A DNA stretch of 64,000 bases, taken from contig JADZCA010000010.1 of NCBI GenBank assembly GCA_020851795.1, positions 1 through 64,000 of the forward strand, in the 5' to 3' direction. The stretch comes from Planctomycetota bacterium. GTDB taxonomy: Bacteria > Planctomycetota > PLA2 > JAEUHO01. This document shows, one piece after another, positions 16,757-26,295 of this stretch. Under the pieces are notes generated by a model. The model was not told where the DNA came from and searched no databases. It worked only from the letters and a program-made list of their open reading frames with translations. Position 1 is the first letter of the stretch, and every line of letters starts with the position of its first letter. A program made the position numbers and the translations under genes.

Positions 16757-19700
16757 ATGCGCCGCGTCCTCGCCCCCCTCGCCGTCGCGGTCGTCGCCGC
16801 GGCGGCCGCCGGTCCCGCGCGCGCCGACGAGGCCGTGTGGCTGCGCGACCCGCGCATCGCCCCGGACGGGACGCGCATCGCGTTCACGTGGCGCGGCGAC
16901 GTCTGGACGGTGCCCGTCGCGGGCGGCCGCGCGACGCCGGTGACCGCGCACCCCGCGGTGGACCGCGCGCCCTGCTGGTCGCCCGACTCGAAGTGGATCG
17001 CCTTCGCCTCCGACCGCGACGGGCGCCGCGCCGACGTCTACCTCGTCGCCGCCGACGGCGGCGCCGAGCGGCGCCTGACGCGCCACGAGGGCGCCGAGGT
17101 GCCCACGGCGTTCACGCCCGACGGGAGCGCGGTGCTCTTCGTCGGCCGCCGCCAGGACGACCCGCGGTCGTCGCAGGGCGGTTGGTGGCCGCAGCTGTGG
17201 TCGGTGCCGGTGGGGGGCGGGCGGCCGACGCTCGTGCTCGCCACCCCCGCGGTGAACGCGCACCCGTCGCCGGACGGGACGCGCATCGTCTACGAGGACC
17301 TCAAGGCGTGGGAGGACCCGCTGCGCAAGCACCACGTCTCGTCGGCGTCGCGCGACGTGTGGTCCTTCGACCCGGCCACCGACCGCCACGTCGCGCTGAC
17401 GCGCAGCCACCGCGGCGAGGACCGCGACCCCTCGATCGGGCCCGACGGGCGGCTGTGGTGGATCTCGGAGCGGGGCGGGTCGGCCAACGTCTACGTCGCC
17501 GCCGCCACGCCCGACGCGCCCGCCGAGCGCGTCACCGATCACACGGTGCACCCCGTGCGCTCGCTCAGCCTCGCGCGCGACGGCACCCTCGCCTACGCGT
17601 GGGACGGCGCGATCTGGACGAAGGCGCCCGGCGCGCCGTCGCGTCGCCTCGTCGTCGAGGCGGCGCCGGCCGCGCGCGAGAACGACGAGTCGTTTCGCAC
17701 CTACACCGACGAGGCGAGCGAGCTCGCGCCGTCCCCCGACGGCAAGGAGCTCGCGTTCGTCGTCCGCGGCGAGGTGTTCGTCGCCTCCGTCGAGCACGGC
17801 ACGACCAAGCGCGTCACCGACACGCCCACGATGGAGCGGTCCGTGGCGTGGTCGCCCGACGGCAAGACGCTCTACTACGCGGGCGAGCGCGACGGCTCGT
17901 GGAACCTCTACGCCTCGACCGTGGCGAGCGCCGACGAGAAGCGGTTCTCCCGTGCGACCGTCCTGTCCGAGCGGGCCGTCCTCTCGACGGCCGCCGAGGA
18001 GTTCCAGCCGGTCCCGTCGCCCGACGGCACCGCGCTCGCCTACGTGCGCGACCGCGACGCCGTGGACGTGCTCGACCTCGCCAGCGGCAAGACGCGCACG
18101 GTGCTCCCCGCGTCGCGCAACGCCTCCTACGCGGACGGCGACCTCGACGTCGCCTGGTCGCCCGACGGGCGCTGGCTCGCGTGCACCGCGCTCGAGGAGG
18201 GCCGCTACATCGACGGCGTGGTCGTGGTGCGCGTGGCCGACGGCGTCGTCGTGGACGTGTCGCGCAGCGGCTACGGCGAGTCCGACCCGGCGTTCAGCTC
18301 CGACGGGCGCATGCTCACCTTCCGCTCCGACCGGTTCGGCCGTCGCAACCACGGCTCGTGGGGGAGCGACGAGGACGTCGTCGGGGTGCTGCTCACGCGC
18401 GCCGCGCGCGACCGCTTCCGGCTGACGCCCGAGGAGCACGACGACCTGCTCGACGACGAGGAGGCCGCGGCGGAGGACGCCGAGGGCGACGACGGCGCCG
18501 CCCCGGGCGGCGAGCCCGCCGCGCCCAAGGACGGCCACGGCAAGGACGCCCCGGGCGGCGACGGCAAGGACGGCGGCCACGGGGGCAAGAAGGGGAAGGG
18601 CGACGGGAAGGGGGCGGGCAAGGCGCAGGACGCCGACGACGAGCCCGCGCCGGAGGTCGAGGTCGAGACCGAGCTGCTCGACGAGCGCACCGTGCGGCTG
18701 ACGCCGTCGAGCGCGCCGCTCGCGGGGCACGCGGTCTCCGTGGACGGCGAGACCGTGTTCACGCTCGCGCGGCAGGGCGAGACGTGGGGCCTCTTCGCGC
18801 ACCGGCCGCGGAGCGACTGGAGCGGGCGCGTGGCGTCGCTCGGCGCCGAGGAGCCCCAGCGCCTCGTGCTGTCGGAGGACGGCGACACCGCGTTCGTCCT
18901 CGAGGGCGACGGCTCGGTGCGCCGCTTCGACGTGTCCGGGCTCGTGGGCCGCACGCCGCCCGACGACGCCTCGGTGGAGGGCAAGCCCGTCGCGTTCTCG
19001 GCCGAGGTGCGCGTCCGCGCGTCGGCGGAGCGCGCGGGCATGTTCGAGCACGTCGTGCGCCAGCTCGAGCGCAAGTTCTACGACCCGAGGCTGCACGGCA
19101 CGGACTGGCCGGCGCTCGTCGCGCGCTACCGCGAGCTGCTGCGCGGCGTCGGCGACGCCGACGCGTTCGCCGAGCTCCTCTCCGAGCTGCTCGGCGAGCT
19201 CAACGCCTCGCACACCGGCGCCCGCCGTCGCAAGGAGGAGGAGGAAGGGGACAACCGCACGGCCTCGCTCGGCCTGCTCTTCGACGTGCGCGCCAAGGGC
19301 AGCGGCCTGCGGGTCGCCGAGGTGCTCGCGGGGGGCCCGGCCGACCGCGCGGGGGCGCGGCTCGTGCCCGGCGTCACGGTGACGCACGTGGACGGCCAGG
19401 CGCTCGGCACCGACGTCCCGGTCGAGGCGCTGCTCGAGCGCAAGGTGAACGTGCCGGTGCGGGTGCGCGCGGTGCCCGCGGGCGGGGGCGAGGCGTTCGA
19501 GGAGGTCGTCAAGGCCGTGTCGCTCGACGCCGAGCGCGAGCTCCTCTACCGGCGCTGGGTCCGCGGGCGCGAGGCGCTGGTCCTCGCGCGCTCGCAGGGG
19601 CGGCTCGGCTACGTGCACGTGCGCTCGATGGACGACGAGGGCTTCCGGCGCGTCTTCTCCGACGCGCTCGGCAAGCACGGCGCGCGCGAGGGGCTCGTGG

Positions 19701-20173
19701 TGGACACGCGCTTCAACGGCGGCGGCTGGCTCCACGACGACCTCGTGGCGTTCCTCTCGGGCAAGGACTACGTCCGCTTCGCCCCGCGCGGGAAGACGCC
19801 GGGCGAGCTGGGCGCCGAGCCGGCGCGGCGCTGGTCGCGCCCGTGGGCGCTCGTCGTCAACGAGGCCGATTACTCCGACGCGCACGTGTTCCCGTTCGCG
19901 GTGCAGGCGCTGCACCTCGCGCCGGTGGTGGGCGCGCCCGTCGCGGGCACCGGCACCGCGGTGTGGTGGGAGACGCTGCTCGACCCCGAGCTCGTCTTCG
20001 GGATCCCGCAGGTCGGGCTGCAGGCGCTCGACGGGAAGTTCCTCGAGAACACCGAGCTCGTCCCCGACGTCGTCGTGCTCGCCGACCCGGGTGCCGTCGC
20101 CCAGGGCGAGGACCCTCAGCTCGAGGCGGCGGTCAAGGTCGTCCTCGACGCCGCCGACCGCGCCAAGAAGTGA
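16757..20173 (+). CDS. Tricorn-like S41 peptidase, exported
   Basis: The product has 1138 residues with a signal peptide ([20 protein letters not shown]). Two beta-propellers built from PD40/WD40-like repeats fill roughly residues 25-720 (DPRIAPDGTRIAF, APCWSPDSKWIAF, WSPDGKTLYYAG). A PDZ domain follows near 840-930 (VRVLPGV-like LVPGVTVTHVDG) and an S41-type protease core near 960-1110. Candidate catalytic residues by analogy with tricorn are Ser818-His819 (NASHTG), the nucleophile Ser1040 (NEADYSDAHVF) and Glu1100 (LENTEL). A low-complexity Asp/Gly/Lys-rich insertion lies at about 575-640. Tricorn degrades oligopeptides downstream of larger proteases; here it acts outside the cytoplasm. It converges on the helicase gene with a 4-nt gap. 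Confidence 0.85.
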   Translation: MRRVLAPLAVAVVAAAAAGPARADEAVWLRDPRIAPDGTRIAFTWRGDVWTVPVAGGRATPVTAHPAVDRAPCWSPDSKWIAFASDRDGRRADVYLVAADGGAERRLTRHEGAEVPTAFTPDGSAVLFVGRRQDDPRSSQGGWWPQLWSVPVGGGRPTLVLATPAVNAHPSPDGTRIVYEDLKAWEDPLRKHHVSSASRDVWSFDPATDRHVALTRSHRGEDRDPSIGPDGRLWWISERGGSANVYVAAATPDAPAERVTDHTVHPVRSLSLARDGTLAYAWDGAIWTKAPGAPSRRLVVEAAPAARENDESFRTYTDEASELAPSPDGKELAFVVRGEVFVASVEHGTTKRVTDTPTMERSVAWSPDGKTLYYAGERDGSWNLYASTVASADEKRFSRATVLSERAVLSTAAEEFQPVPSPDGTALAYVRDRDAVDVLDLASGKTRTVLPASRNASYADGDLDVAWSPDGRWLACTALEEGRYIDGVVVVRVADGVVVDVSRSGYGESDPAFSSDGRMLTFRSDRFGRRNHGSWGSDEDVVGVLLTRAARDRFRLTPEEHDDLLDDEEAAAEDAEGDDGAAPGGEPAAPKDGHGKDAPGGDGKDGGHGGKKGKGDGKGAGKAQDADDEPAPEVEVETELLDERTVRLTPSSAPLAGHAVSVDGETVFTLARQGETWGLFAHRPRSDWSGRVASLGAEEPQRLVLSEDGDTAFVLEGDGSVRRFDVSGLVGRTPPDDASVEGKPVAFSAEVRVRASAERAGMFEHVVRQLERKFYDPRLHGTDWPALVARYRELLRGVGDADAFAELLSELLGELNASHTGARRRKEEEEGDNRTASLGLLFDVRAKGSGLRVAEVLAGGPADRAGARLVPGVTVTHVDGQALGTDVPVEALLERKVNVPVRVRAVPAGGGEAFEEVVKAVSLDAERELLYRRWVRGREALVLARSQGRLGYVHVRSMDDEGFRRVFSDALGKHGAREGLVVDTRFNGGGWLHDDLVAFLSGKDYVRFAPRGKTPGELGAEPARRWSRPWALVVNEADYSDAHVFPFAVQALHLAPVVGAPVAGTGTAVWWETLLDPELVFGIPQVGLQALDGKFLENTELVPDVVVLADPGAVAQGEDPQLEAAVKVVLDAADRAKK

Positions 20174-20177
20174 CGCG

Positions 20178-23100
20178 TCAGGTGCCGTGGCCCGGGGCGA
20201 GGTCGCCGCGGGCGTCGCGGACGATCGTGCCGGTGGCGAGCAGGCGGTCGATCGAGGCCTCGACCGCCGCGCGCAGGCGCGGCCCGGTGCGCTCGTAGCC
20301 GAGGCGACGCACCGTGGCGGCCACGAGGCCCTCGCGGCTCGCGCCGAACTCGAGCGCGAGCGTGCGCGCCGTCGCCGCCTCCCACTCCTCCGGCGCCACG
20401 AGGTCGGGGTCGGTGACGGGGCAGTCCGCGTCGCGACGTCGCACCTCGGGCGAGGTCGCGCCCGCGCGCCAGAGGAAGTCGCCGCGGCGCTCGACGCGCC
20501 CGCCCTGCGTCGCGTGGAGCAGCCCCGCGGCGAACGCCTCGCGCGCCCGCGGCGAGGCCCGCGTGCCGAACGAGGCGGCGAGCACCCGCAGCGCCTCCTC
20601 GAGGTGCACGGGCCCCTCGCGCTCGACGATCGCCGCCACCCAGCCCGCGACGCGGTCGGGCCGCGCGTTCGTGAGCGCGTCGGGCGCGCCCCACGGGCGC
20701 GCGTCGCGGCGCGGGTAGGGGACGAACGCGTCCCCGGTGCCGGGCGGCGGCGTCGCGGCGCGGGAGGCCTCGGGGACGGCGGGGCGGCGGGTCGCGACCC
20801 CGTACGGGGCCACGGGCTCCGCCGCCACGGTCGGCGCCGGCGGCGACGGCGGGGCCGCCACGGGCGACGCCGCGGACGCGGGCGCCGGCGACGCCGCCGG
20901 CGTCGGCGGCGTGGTCGTGGCGCGCGGCGCGCGGCGGGCCTCGTCGACGAGGGCGACGAGGCGGTCCACGGCGGCCTTCGGGCGGCGGGCCCAGTCGGCC
21001 GACCACACGTGCGCGAGGCGCCAGCCCATGCGCGCGAGCACCTCGCCGCGGAGCCGGTCCCGGTCGCGCACCGTCGCGCCCCGGCGCCAGGCGCCGCCGT
21101 CGCTCTCGATGCCGAGCAGGAACCGTCGCGGGTCGTCGGGGTCCACCACGCCGAGGTCCACCGTCCACGGGCCCTCGCCGACGCCCGTGTGCACGACGTG
21201 CCCGCGCGCGCGCAGCGCGGCGGCGACCGCGGCCTCGAACGGGGCCGCGGCGTCGCGCGCCGCCTCGGTCGCGGCGTCGTCGAAGCCGCCGCGGTCGGCG
21301 TAGGCGAGGTAGTCGCGCAGCGCGGCCACGCCGCGGGGCGACGTCGGCTCGACGCGGAGGTCCTCGGCGCGCAGCGACGAGAAGACCTCGCAGCGGGCGC
21401 GGGCGCGCGTCACGAGCACGTTCAGCCGGCGCCAGCCGTTCTCCTGGTTGAGGGGGCCGAAGTTCATCGTCAGCCGCCCCGCCTCGTCGCGGCCGTAGCC
21501 GACCGACAGGAGGATCACGTCGCGCTCGTCGCCCTGGATCGTCTCGAGGTTCTTGACGAAGAAGGGCTCGTCGCGCCCCTCGTCGAAGAACGCCTCGGCC
21601 GGCGAGCCCGGGTCCTCGCGGCGCAGCCGCTCGAGCTCGTCCTCGATCGCGCGCTGCTGCGCGACGCTGAACGCGCCCACGCCGAGCGACGGGCCGCCGC
21701 CGCCCTGCGCGAAGGCGCGCGCGTGCGCCATCACCGCCGCGGCGACCGCGCGCGCCTCCTCGGGGTTGCTCTGGCCCGCGCCGCGGCGGTAGGTCGCCGA
21801 CGGCACCGGGCGGAGGAACACGCCGAGGTCGTGGCGTCCCACCCGCGGGCCCGGGAAGGTGACGAGGCTCGCGTCGTAGAAACGGCGGTTGCTGAACTCG
21901 ACGAGGCTGGGGTCGCGGCTGCGGTAGTGCCAGCGCAGCGGCGCGCGGTGCGTCGCCGGGAGCCGCACGATCGCGAGCCCGAGCACGCTCTCGAGGTCGG
22001 CCGAGGCGACCTCGTCGCGCGCGCCCTCCTCGGCCGCCTCGGTGCGCGCGAAGAACGGCGTCGGCGGCAGCTGGCGCTCGTCGCCGAACAGGACGAGCTG
22101 GCGCGCGCGCGCGACGGCGCCGAGTGCGTCCGCGGGCTCGACCTGGCTCGCCTCGTCGAAGACCACGAGGTCGAAGGCGACGGCCCCGGGCGCGAGGTAG
22201 TGCGCGACCGAGCCGGGGCTCATGAGGAAGCAGGGCGTGACCGACTGCACGACGTCGCCCGCCCGCTCGAGCAGGCGGCGCAGCGGGAGGTGGCCGCGCT
22301 TGAGCCGCATCTGGGCGCGGAGCAGGCCGAGCTTGGTCTCGCGGCTCGCGCCCGCGTCCGCCGCCGGCCGCCGCGACAGGCAGCGCTCGACGACGCGCGC
22401 GCGGTTCGCGGCGAGGAACGCGCGGTCGGCCTGCGCGAAGCGGCGCGCGACGTCCTCGACGTCGTCGCCCCGGAACCCGCGCAGCGCCTCGTCGGCCCCC
22501 AGCGCGGCTTCGAGCGCGAGGCGGCGGGCCTGCGCCTCGAACGCGACGGCCATCCTCCCGCGCGCCGCGGTGCCGGCCGGCCCCTCCGACCACGCCACGA
22601 ACGCCGAGAGCCCCAACGCCTCGGCGCGGCGACGGGCCGCGACGTACGCCGCGGCGTCGTGCAGCGCGTCGAGGTCGGAGGCGAGCCCGGCGTGGCGCGC
22701 CGCGAGCGCGTCGAGCGCGGCCGCGCGCGCCGGCCCGCCGAACCACGTCGCGTCGTCGGTCTCGAGCAGGCCCGTCCACGCCGTCGTCCACGCGTCGAAG
22801 GCCGCCAGCGCCGCCTCGACGGCGTCGGCCTGCGCCGAGAGCGCCGCGCGCCCCGCCTCCGACGCGGCGTCGCGCGCGGCGTCGCGCGACGCCTCGCCGC
22901 GTGCGACCAGCGCCCGGGCCGCGCGGGCGGCGTCGAGCCGGCGACGCAGCGTCGCGACGTCGGCGTCCACGCCGGTGAAGGCCGCCCCGACCAGCGGGGC
23001 CGCGCCCGCGGCGAGGGCCTCGGCCTCGGCGCGGCGGCGCCCGCTCTCGACGAGGGCCTCGAGCGCGGCCGTCGTGGCCGCGTCGTCGCGCGGCGCGTCG

Positions 23101-25106
23101 GGCCTCGACGCCGCCACGAGCGCGCGGCGGTCGCGTCGCCACGACGGGCGCAGCCCGCGCAGCCACGAGCCGCCGTGCGCGCGGCGGCGCGCGAGCACGG
23201 CGTCCCAGTCGCCCGTCTCCGCGGCCGGCGCGAACACCGTCGTCCACGCCGCGCGCGCGGTGGCCCGCGCCGAAAGCGTCGCGACGAGCCGGCCGGGCGC
23301 GTCGTCGGGCGCGTCCCATCGCACGTCGTCCACCGTCGAGGCGTCGAGGCCGGGCGCGGCCGCGAGCAGCGCGCGGGCCGTCGCCGCCGCGGCCGCCGCG
23401 TGCGCCCCCGTGGTCGGCGCGGCGACCCCGAGCCGGGCCGCGAGCGCGCGCGCGGTCGCGCGCAGCGCGTCCACGCGCGACGGCAGCGCCGTCAGCGCCT
23501 CCTGCACGCGCCGCGCGACGTCGAGGGGGACCTCGGTGCGCCCGACGCCCCGCCACGGGTGCGCGGCGGGGTCGGGCACGCGCTCGCGCCGACGGTCGAG
23601 CACCTCCACGGCGTCGCGCGCCGTCGCGAGCGCCGCGGCGTCGTAGGCCGCGGCCCCGTCGAGCGCGACCGCGGCCTCGGGCGCGCCCGCGAGCGCGGCC
23701 AGCGCGCGCACGGCCTCGTAGGGCGACAGGCCGAGCGGGCCCGCGGGCGCGTGGAGCGCGCGGTGGACCTCGGCGAGGCGCGCGCGCGTGCGGGCGAGCT
23801 CGTCGGCGGTCGCGGGGGAGGCCGCGGGCGCGTCCCGGCGCGGGGCCTCGAGCGCGCGGGCGAGGCGCTCGATCACCGCGCGCTTGCTCGCCTTGCGGCT
23901 GTGCAGCTCGAGGAGGAAGTCGCCGAGCCCGGCCGCCTCGAGGCGGCGCCGCACCACGTCGAGGGCCGCGGCCTTCTCCGCCACGAAGAGCACGCGCTTG
24001 CCGTCGGCGAGCGCCTCCGCGACGAGGTTGGTGATCGTCTGCGACTTCCCGGTGCCGGGCGGCCCGTCCACGACGAGCGTCGAGCCCGCGCGCACGGCGG
24101 CGAGCGCGGCGGCCTGGCTCGAGTCCGCGTCCACGACGTGGAAGGAGGCGTCGGGCGCGGTCGCGTCGAGCGAGGCCGGCTCGACCGCCCCGGGGCCGAG
24201 GTCGGCGCCGGGCGTCGGGTCGCCGGCCAGCCACCGGACCAGCGGGTGCTCGGCGAGCCCGCGGCCCTCCGGCCACGCGCGCGGGTCGAGGTCGCGCCAG
24301 AGCAGCAGCTTGCCGAACGAGAACAGCCCGAGGGTCACGTCGGGCCGGTACGTCCAGCCGGGCACGCTGCGCACGACCGCGGCGGCCGCCGCGAGCCACG
24401 CGCCCACGTCGAACCCCTCGGCCTCCGGCTGGAACGGCGGGAGCGTCTCCCGCGTCGTCTGGCGGAGCAGCTCGGCGAGGCACGGGTTGGCGAGCAGCTC
24501 GTCGTCGAACAGCGCGATCGTGTGGCGGGTCGCGACCGAGGCGCGCTCGAGCGCGACGGGCACGAACAGCAGCGGGGCGCGCGACCCGACGTCGCCCTCG
24601 GCGTCGCGCCACTCGGCGGCGCCGAGCGCGACGTAGAGCACGTTGCAGCCCTGCTCCTCGAGGTGCGCGCGGGCCTCGCGCGCGAGGTGGAGCAGCCGCG
24701 CCTCGAGGGCCTTGCCGTCGAGGGCCGTCTGGAGGCGGCGGTCGCGGTGGCGCGCGGCGACGGGGCCCTCCGCGACCGGCGGGAGGTCGAGGTCGGCGTC
24801 CGGGGGCGCCGGCGCGGGGCCCGTGGCGGCCGCCGGGGCGTCGGTCGTCGGCGTGCCGGCCGCCGCGTCCGCGGCCGTCGCCGCGGCGCGCTCGAGCGTC
24901 GGTCGCAGCTCGGGCGGGGCCTCCTCGACGGGGAGGAAGGTGAGCGCGCGCTCCTCGTCGACGAGGAGGCGCCAGACCTCCTCGGGACGCTCGTCGACGA
25001 GGCGCAGCGTCGCGCGGCCGCCGTCGCGGACGTTGAGCAGGCGGTTGCGCCGCGTCAGGTCGAGCAGCCGGCGGCGCAGGTCCTCGAGGGTCTCGGGGAG
25101 GCTCAC
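20178..25106 (-). CDS. Large DUF4011/superfamily 1 helicase with C-terminal nuclease-like domain
   Basis: The product has 1642 residues. The N-terminal DUF4011 part begins LRRRLLDLTRRNRLLNVRDG. The helicase has Walker A DGPPGTGKSQTITN near 344-357 and Walker B LVVFDEASQVEP near 978, followed by GDERQLPPTPF and ETIQGDERDVILLSVGYG, as in COG1112 SF1 helicases. A Vsr/MTES_1575-type nuclease-like domain lies near 1272-1380 (VVDPDDPRRFLLGIESDG). A Pro/Ala linker leads to a DUF3320 domain near 1490-1555. This architecture is known in defence islands, but no partner gene is present here. The likely role is nucleic-acid unwinding and cleavage, possibly anti-phage. The start GTG 25106 lacks a ribosome binding site; TAGCGT lies 8 nt upstream. 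Confidence 0.85.
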   Translation of the reverse strand: MSLPETLEDLRRRLLDLTRRNRLLNVRDGGRATLRLVDERPEEVWRLLVDEERALTFLPVEEAPPELRPTLERAAATAADAAAGTPTTDAPAAATGPAPAPPDADLDLPPVAEGPVAARHRDRRLQTALDGKALEARLLHLAREARAHLEEQGCNVLYVALGAAEWRDAEGDVGSRAPLLFVPVALERASVATRHTIALFDDELLANPCLAELLRQTTRETLPPFQPEAEGFDVGAWLAAAAAVVRSVPGWTYRPDVTLGLFSFGKLLLWRDLDPRAWPEGRGLAEHPLVRWLAGDPTPGADLGPGAVEPASLDATAPDASFHVVDADSSQAAALAAVRAGSTLVVDGPPGTGKSQTITNLVAEALADGKRVLFVAEKAAALDVVRRRLEAAGLGDFLLELHSRKASKRAVIERLARALEAPRRDAPAASPATADELARTRARLAEVHRALHAPAGPLGLSPYEAVRALAALAGAPEAAVALDGAAAYDAAALATARDAVEVLDRRRERVPDPAAHPWRGVGRTEVPLDVARRVQEALTALPSRVDALRATARALAARLGVAAPTTGAHAAAAAATARALLAAAPGLDASTVDDVRWDAPDDAPGRLVATLSARATARAAWTTVFAPAAETGDWDAVLARRRAHGGSWLRGLRPSWRRDRRALVAASRPDAPRDDAATTAALEALVESGRRRAEAEALAAGAAPLVGAAFTGVDADVATLRRRLDAARAARALVARGEASRDAARDAASEAGRAALSAQADAVEAALAAFDAWTTAWTGLLETDDATWFGGPARAAALDALAARHAGLASDLDALHDAAAYVAARRRAEALGLSAFVAWSEGPAGTAARGRMAVAFEAQARRLALEAALGADEALRGFRGDDVEDVARRFAQADRAFLAANRARVVERCLSRRPAADAGASRETKLGLLRAQMRLKRGHLPLRRLLERAGDVVQSVTPCFLMSPGSVAHYLAPGAVAFDLVVFDEASQVEPADALGAVARARQLVLFGDERQLPPTPFFARTEAAEEGARDEVASADLESVLGLAIVRLPATHRAPLRWHYRSRDPSLVEFSNRRFYDASLVTFPGPRVGRHDLGVFLRPVPSATYRRGAGQSNPEEARAVAAAVMAHARAFAQGGGGPSLGVGAFSVAQQRAIEDELERLRREDPGSPAEAFFDEGRDEPFFVKNLETIQGDERDVILLSVGYGRDEAGRLTMNFGPLNQENGWRRLNVLVTRARARCEVFSSLRAEDLRVEPTSPRGVAALRDYLAYADRGGFDDAATEAARDAAAPFEAAVAAALRARGHVVHTGVGEGPWTVDLGVVDPDDPRRFLLGIESDGGAWRRGATVRDRDRLRGEVLARMGWRLAHVWSADWARRPKAAVDRLVALVDEARRAPRATTTPPTPAASPAPASAASPVAAPPSPPAPTVAAEPVAPYGVATRRPAVPEASRAATPPPGTGDAFVPYPRRDARPWGAPDALTNARPDRVAGWVAAIVEREGPVHLEEALRVLAASFGTRASPRAREAFAAGLLHATQGGRVERRGDFLWRAGATSPEVRRRDADCPVTDPDLVAPEEWEAATARTLALEFGASREGLVAATVRRLGYERTGPRLRAAVEASIDRLLATGTIVRDARGDLAPGHGT

Positions 25107-25114
25107 GTCCGACG

Positions 25115-25120
25115 ACGCTA
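25115..25120 (-). promoter_or_regulatory. Candidate -10 element (TAGCGT), leaderless
   Basis: TAGCGT on the minus strand ends 8 nt before the helicase GTG. A terminator hairpin directly upstream insulates it from the act operon. Confidence 0.4.
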
Positions 25121-25143
25121 CCAGCCGGGCGGGCCGCTCGCCG

Positions 25144-25162
25144 CGCGGTGCCCGGCACCGCG
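25144..25162 (-). terminator. Terminator-like hairpin after actF
   Basis: Perfect 9-bp arms, cgcggtgcc (25144-25152) and ggcaccgcg (25154-25162), flank one base and lie 12 nt past the actF stop. This is the expected end of the nar-act transcription unit. There is no T-run. Confidence 0.6.
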
Positions 25163-25173
25163 GCGCCCGACGG

Positions 25174-26295
25174 TCACCGGACGGCGGGGAGAGGGGGCGT
25201 CGTCGGCCACGACGACGCCCGGCACGCGCCCCAGGTCACGGCACCGAGCGCGCCGAGCGCGAGCGGCACGTCCCACCAGGTGAGCGGCCCCGCGGCGGTC
25301 GCGGCCGACGGCGCGATCGCGAGGTGCAGGTCGAGGAGTCGCGCCGCCACCACCACCGTCGCCACCAGACGCACCCGCGCCGCCGAGCGCTTGCCGGCGC
25401 GCGAGAGGAGCGCCGCGAACGGGATCGCGAAGCCCAGGAGCACGACCGTCACGGTGAGCGGCTCGAACACGCCGTCGTGGCGCGCGACGAAGTAGCCCGT
25501 CTCCTCGGGCAGGTTCGCGTACCAGACCAGCATCCACTGGCAGAACCAGAGGTAGCCCCAGAGGAACGAGGTCGCGAACACGAGCTTGCCGAGGTCGTGG
25601 ACCTCCTCCTCGCCGAACGCCGCCCGGCCCGCGCGCCGGGCGGCGAGCGCGAGCAGCGCGAGGCCGGCCGCCGCGGCCGACAGGACGCCCGACAGGTGGT
25701 AGAGCGCGTACAGCGTCGAGTACCAGTGCGTCTCGAGGCTCATCAGCCAGTCGAATGCGAAGAGCGAGAACGTCGGGCCGAGGAGCACGAGGAACCACGC
25801 CGCCGGGCGCACGGTCGCGCGCCGTGCCGACGCGTCGCCGTCGAGCGCCGCCGCGGAGCGTCGGACCACGACTCCGGCGATCCACGTCCAGAACGCGACC
25901 AGCGCGAGCCCTCGCCCCAGGACGAAGGGGAGGCTCATCCAGTCCGAGCGGGCCGACAGGTGGGGGTCGGCCGCGCTCCGCGCGCCGTCGGCCCACGGGT
26001 AGAGCGACGGCGCGACGACGGCCACCGCCGCGAGCCCGAGCGCCCCCCAGGGGAGCAGCGACGCGAGCGCGTGCGCCGAGCGGAGCAGGCGGTCGCCCCA
26101 GCGCGCGCCGCACACGTGGTAGAGGGCGGTCGCGGTCGCCCCGGCGAGCCCGGCCCACACGACCACGGTGGTCGCGAGCAGGACGCCGCGCGCCGCGCGC
26201 GAGGGCTCGACGACGAGCCCGACCGTCAGGGCGGCGAGCCCGAGCGCCACGAGGGCGCGCGGGCCCAACGGCGTGCGTGCGGGGGAGGGGTTCAC
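25174..26295 (-). CDS. actF: Alternative complex III subunit ActF
   Basis: This 373-residue integral membrane protein has about ten hydrophobic helices. The start GTG 26295 overlaps the actE stop by 4 nt. Family features are DWMSLPFVLGRGLALVAFW, GPTFSLFAFDWLMSLETHWY and LWGYLWFCQWMLVWYANLPE. ActF belongs with ActC to the membrane part that faces the quinone pool in the quinol:cytochrome c oxidoreductase called alternative complex III. It is the last gene of the operon and is followed by a hairpin terminator. Confidence 0.9.
   Translation of the reverse strand: MNPSPARTPLGPRALVALGLAALTVGLVVEPSRAARGVLLATTVVVWAGLAGATATALYHVCGARWGDRLLRSAHALASLLPWGALGLAAVAVVAPSLYPWADGARSAADPHLSARSDWMSLPFVLGRGLALVAFWTWIAGVVVRRSAAALDGDASARRATVRPAAWFLVLLGPTFSLFAFDWLMSLETHWYSTLYALYHLSGVLSAAAAGLALLALAARRAGRAAFGEEEVHDLGKLVFATSFLWGYLWFCQWMLVWYANLPEETGYFVARHDGVFEPLTVTVVLLGFAIPFAALLSRAGKRSAARVRLVATVVVAARLLDLHLAIAPSAATAAGPLTWWDVPLALGALGAVTWGACRASSWPTTPPLPAVR

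Noticed and set aside
20178..25106. Helicase as part of a named multi-gene defence system
   Set aside because: Neighbours are a tricorn-like peptidase and the act operon; no kinase, PLD nuclease or methylase partner is present.
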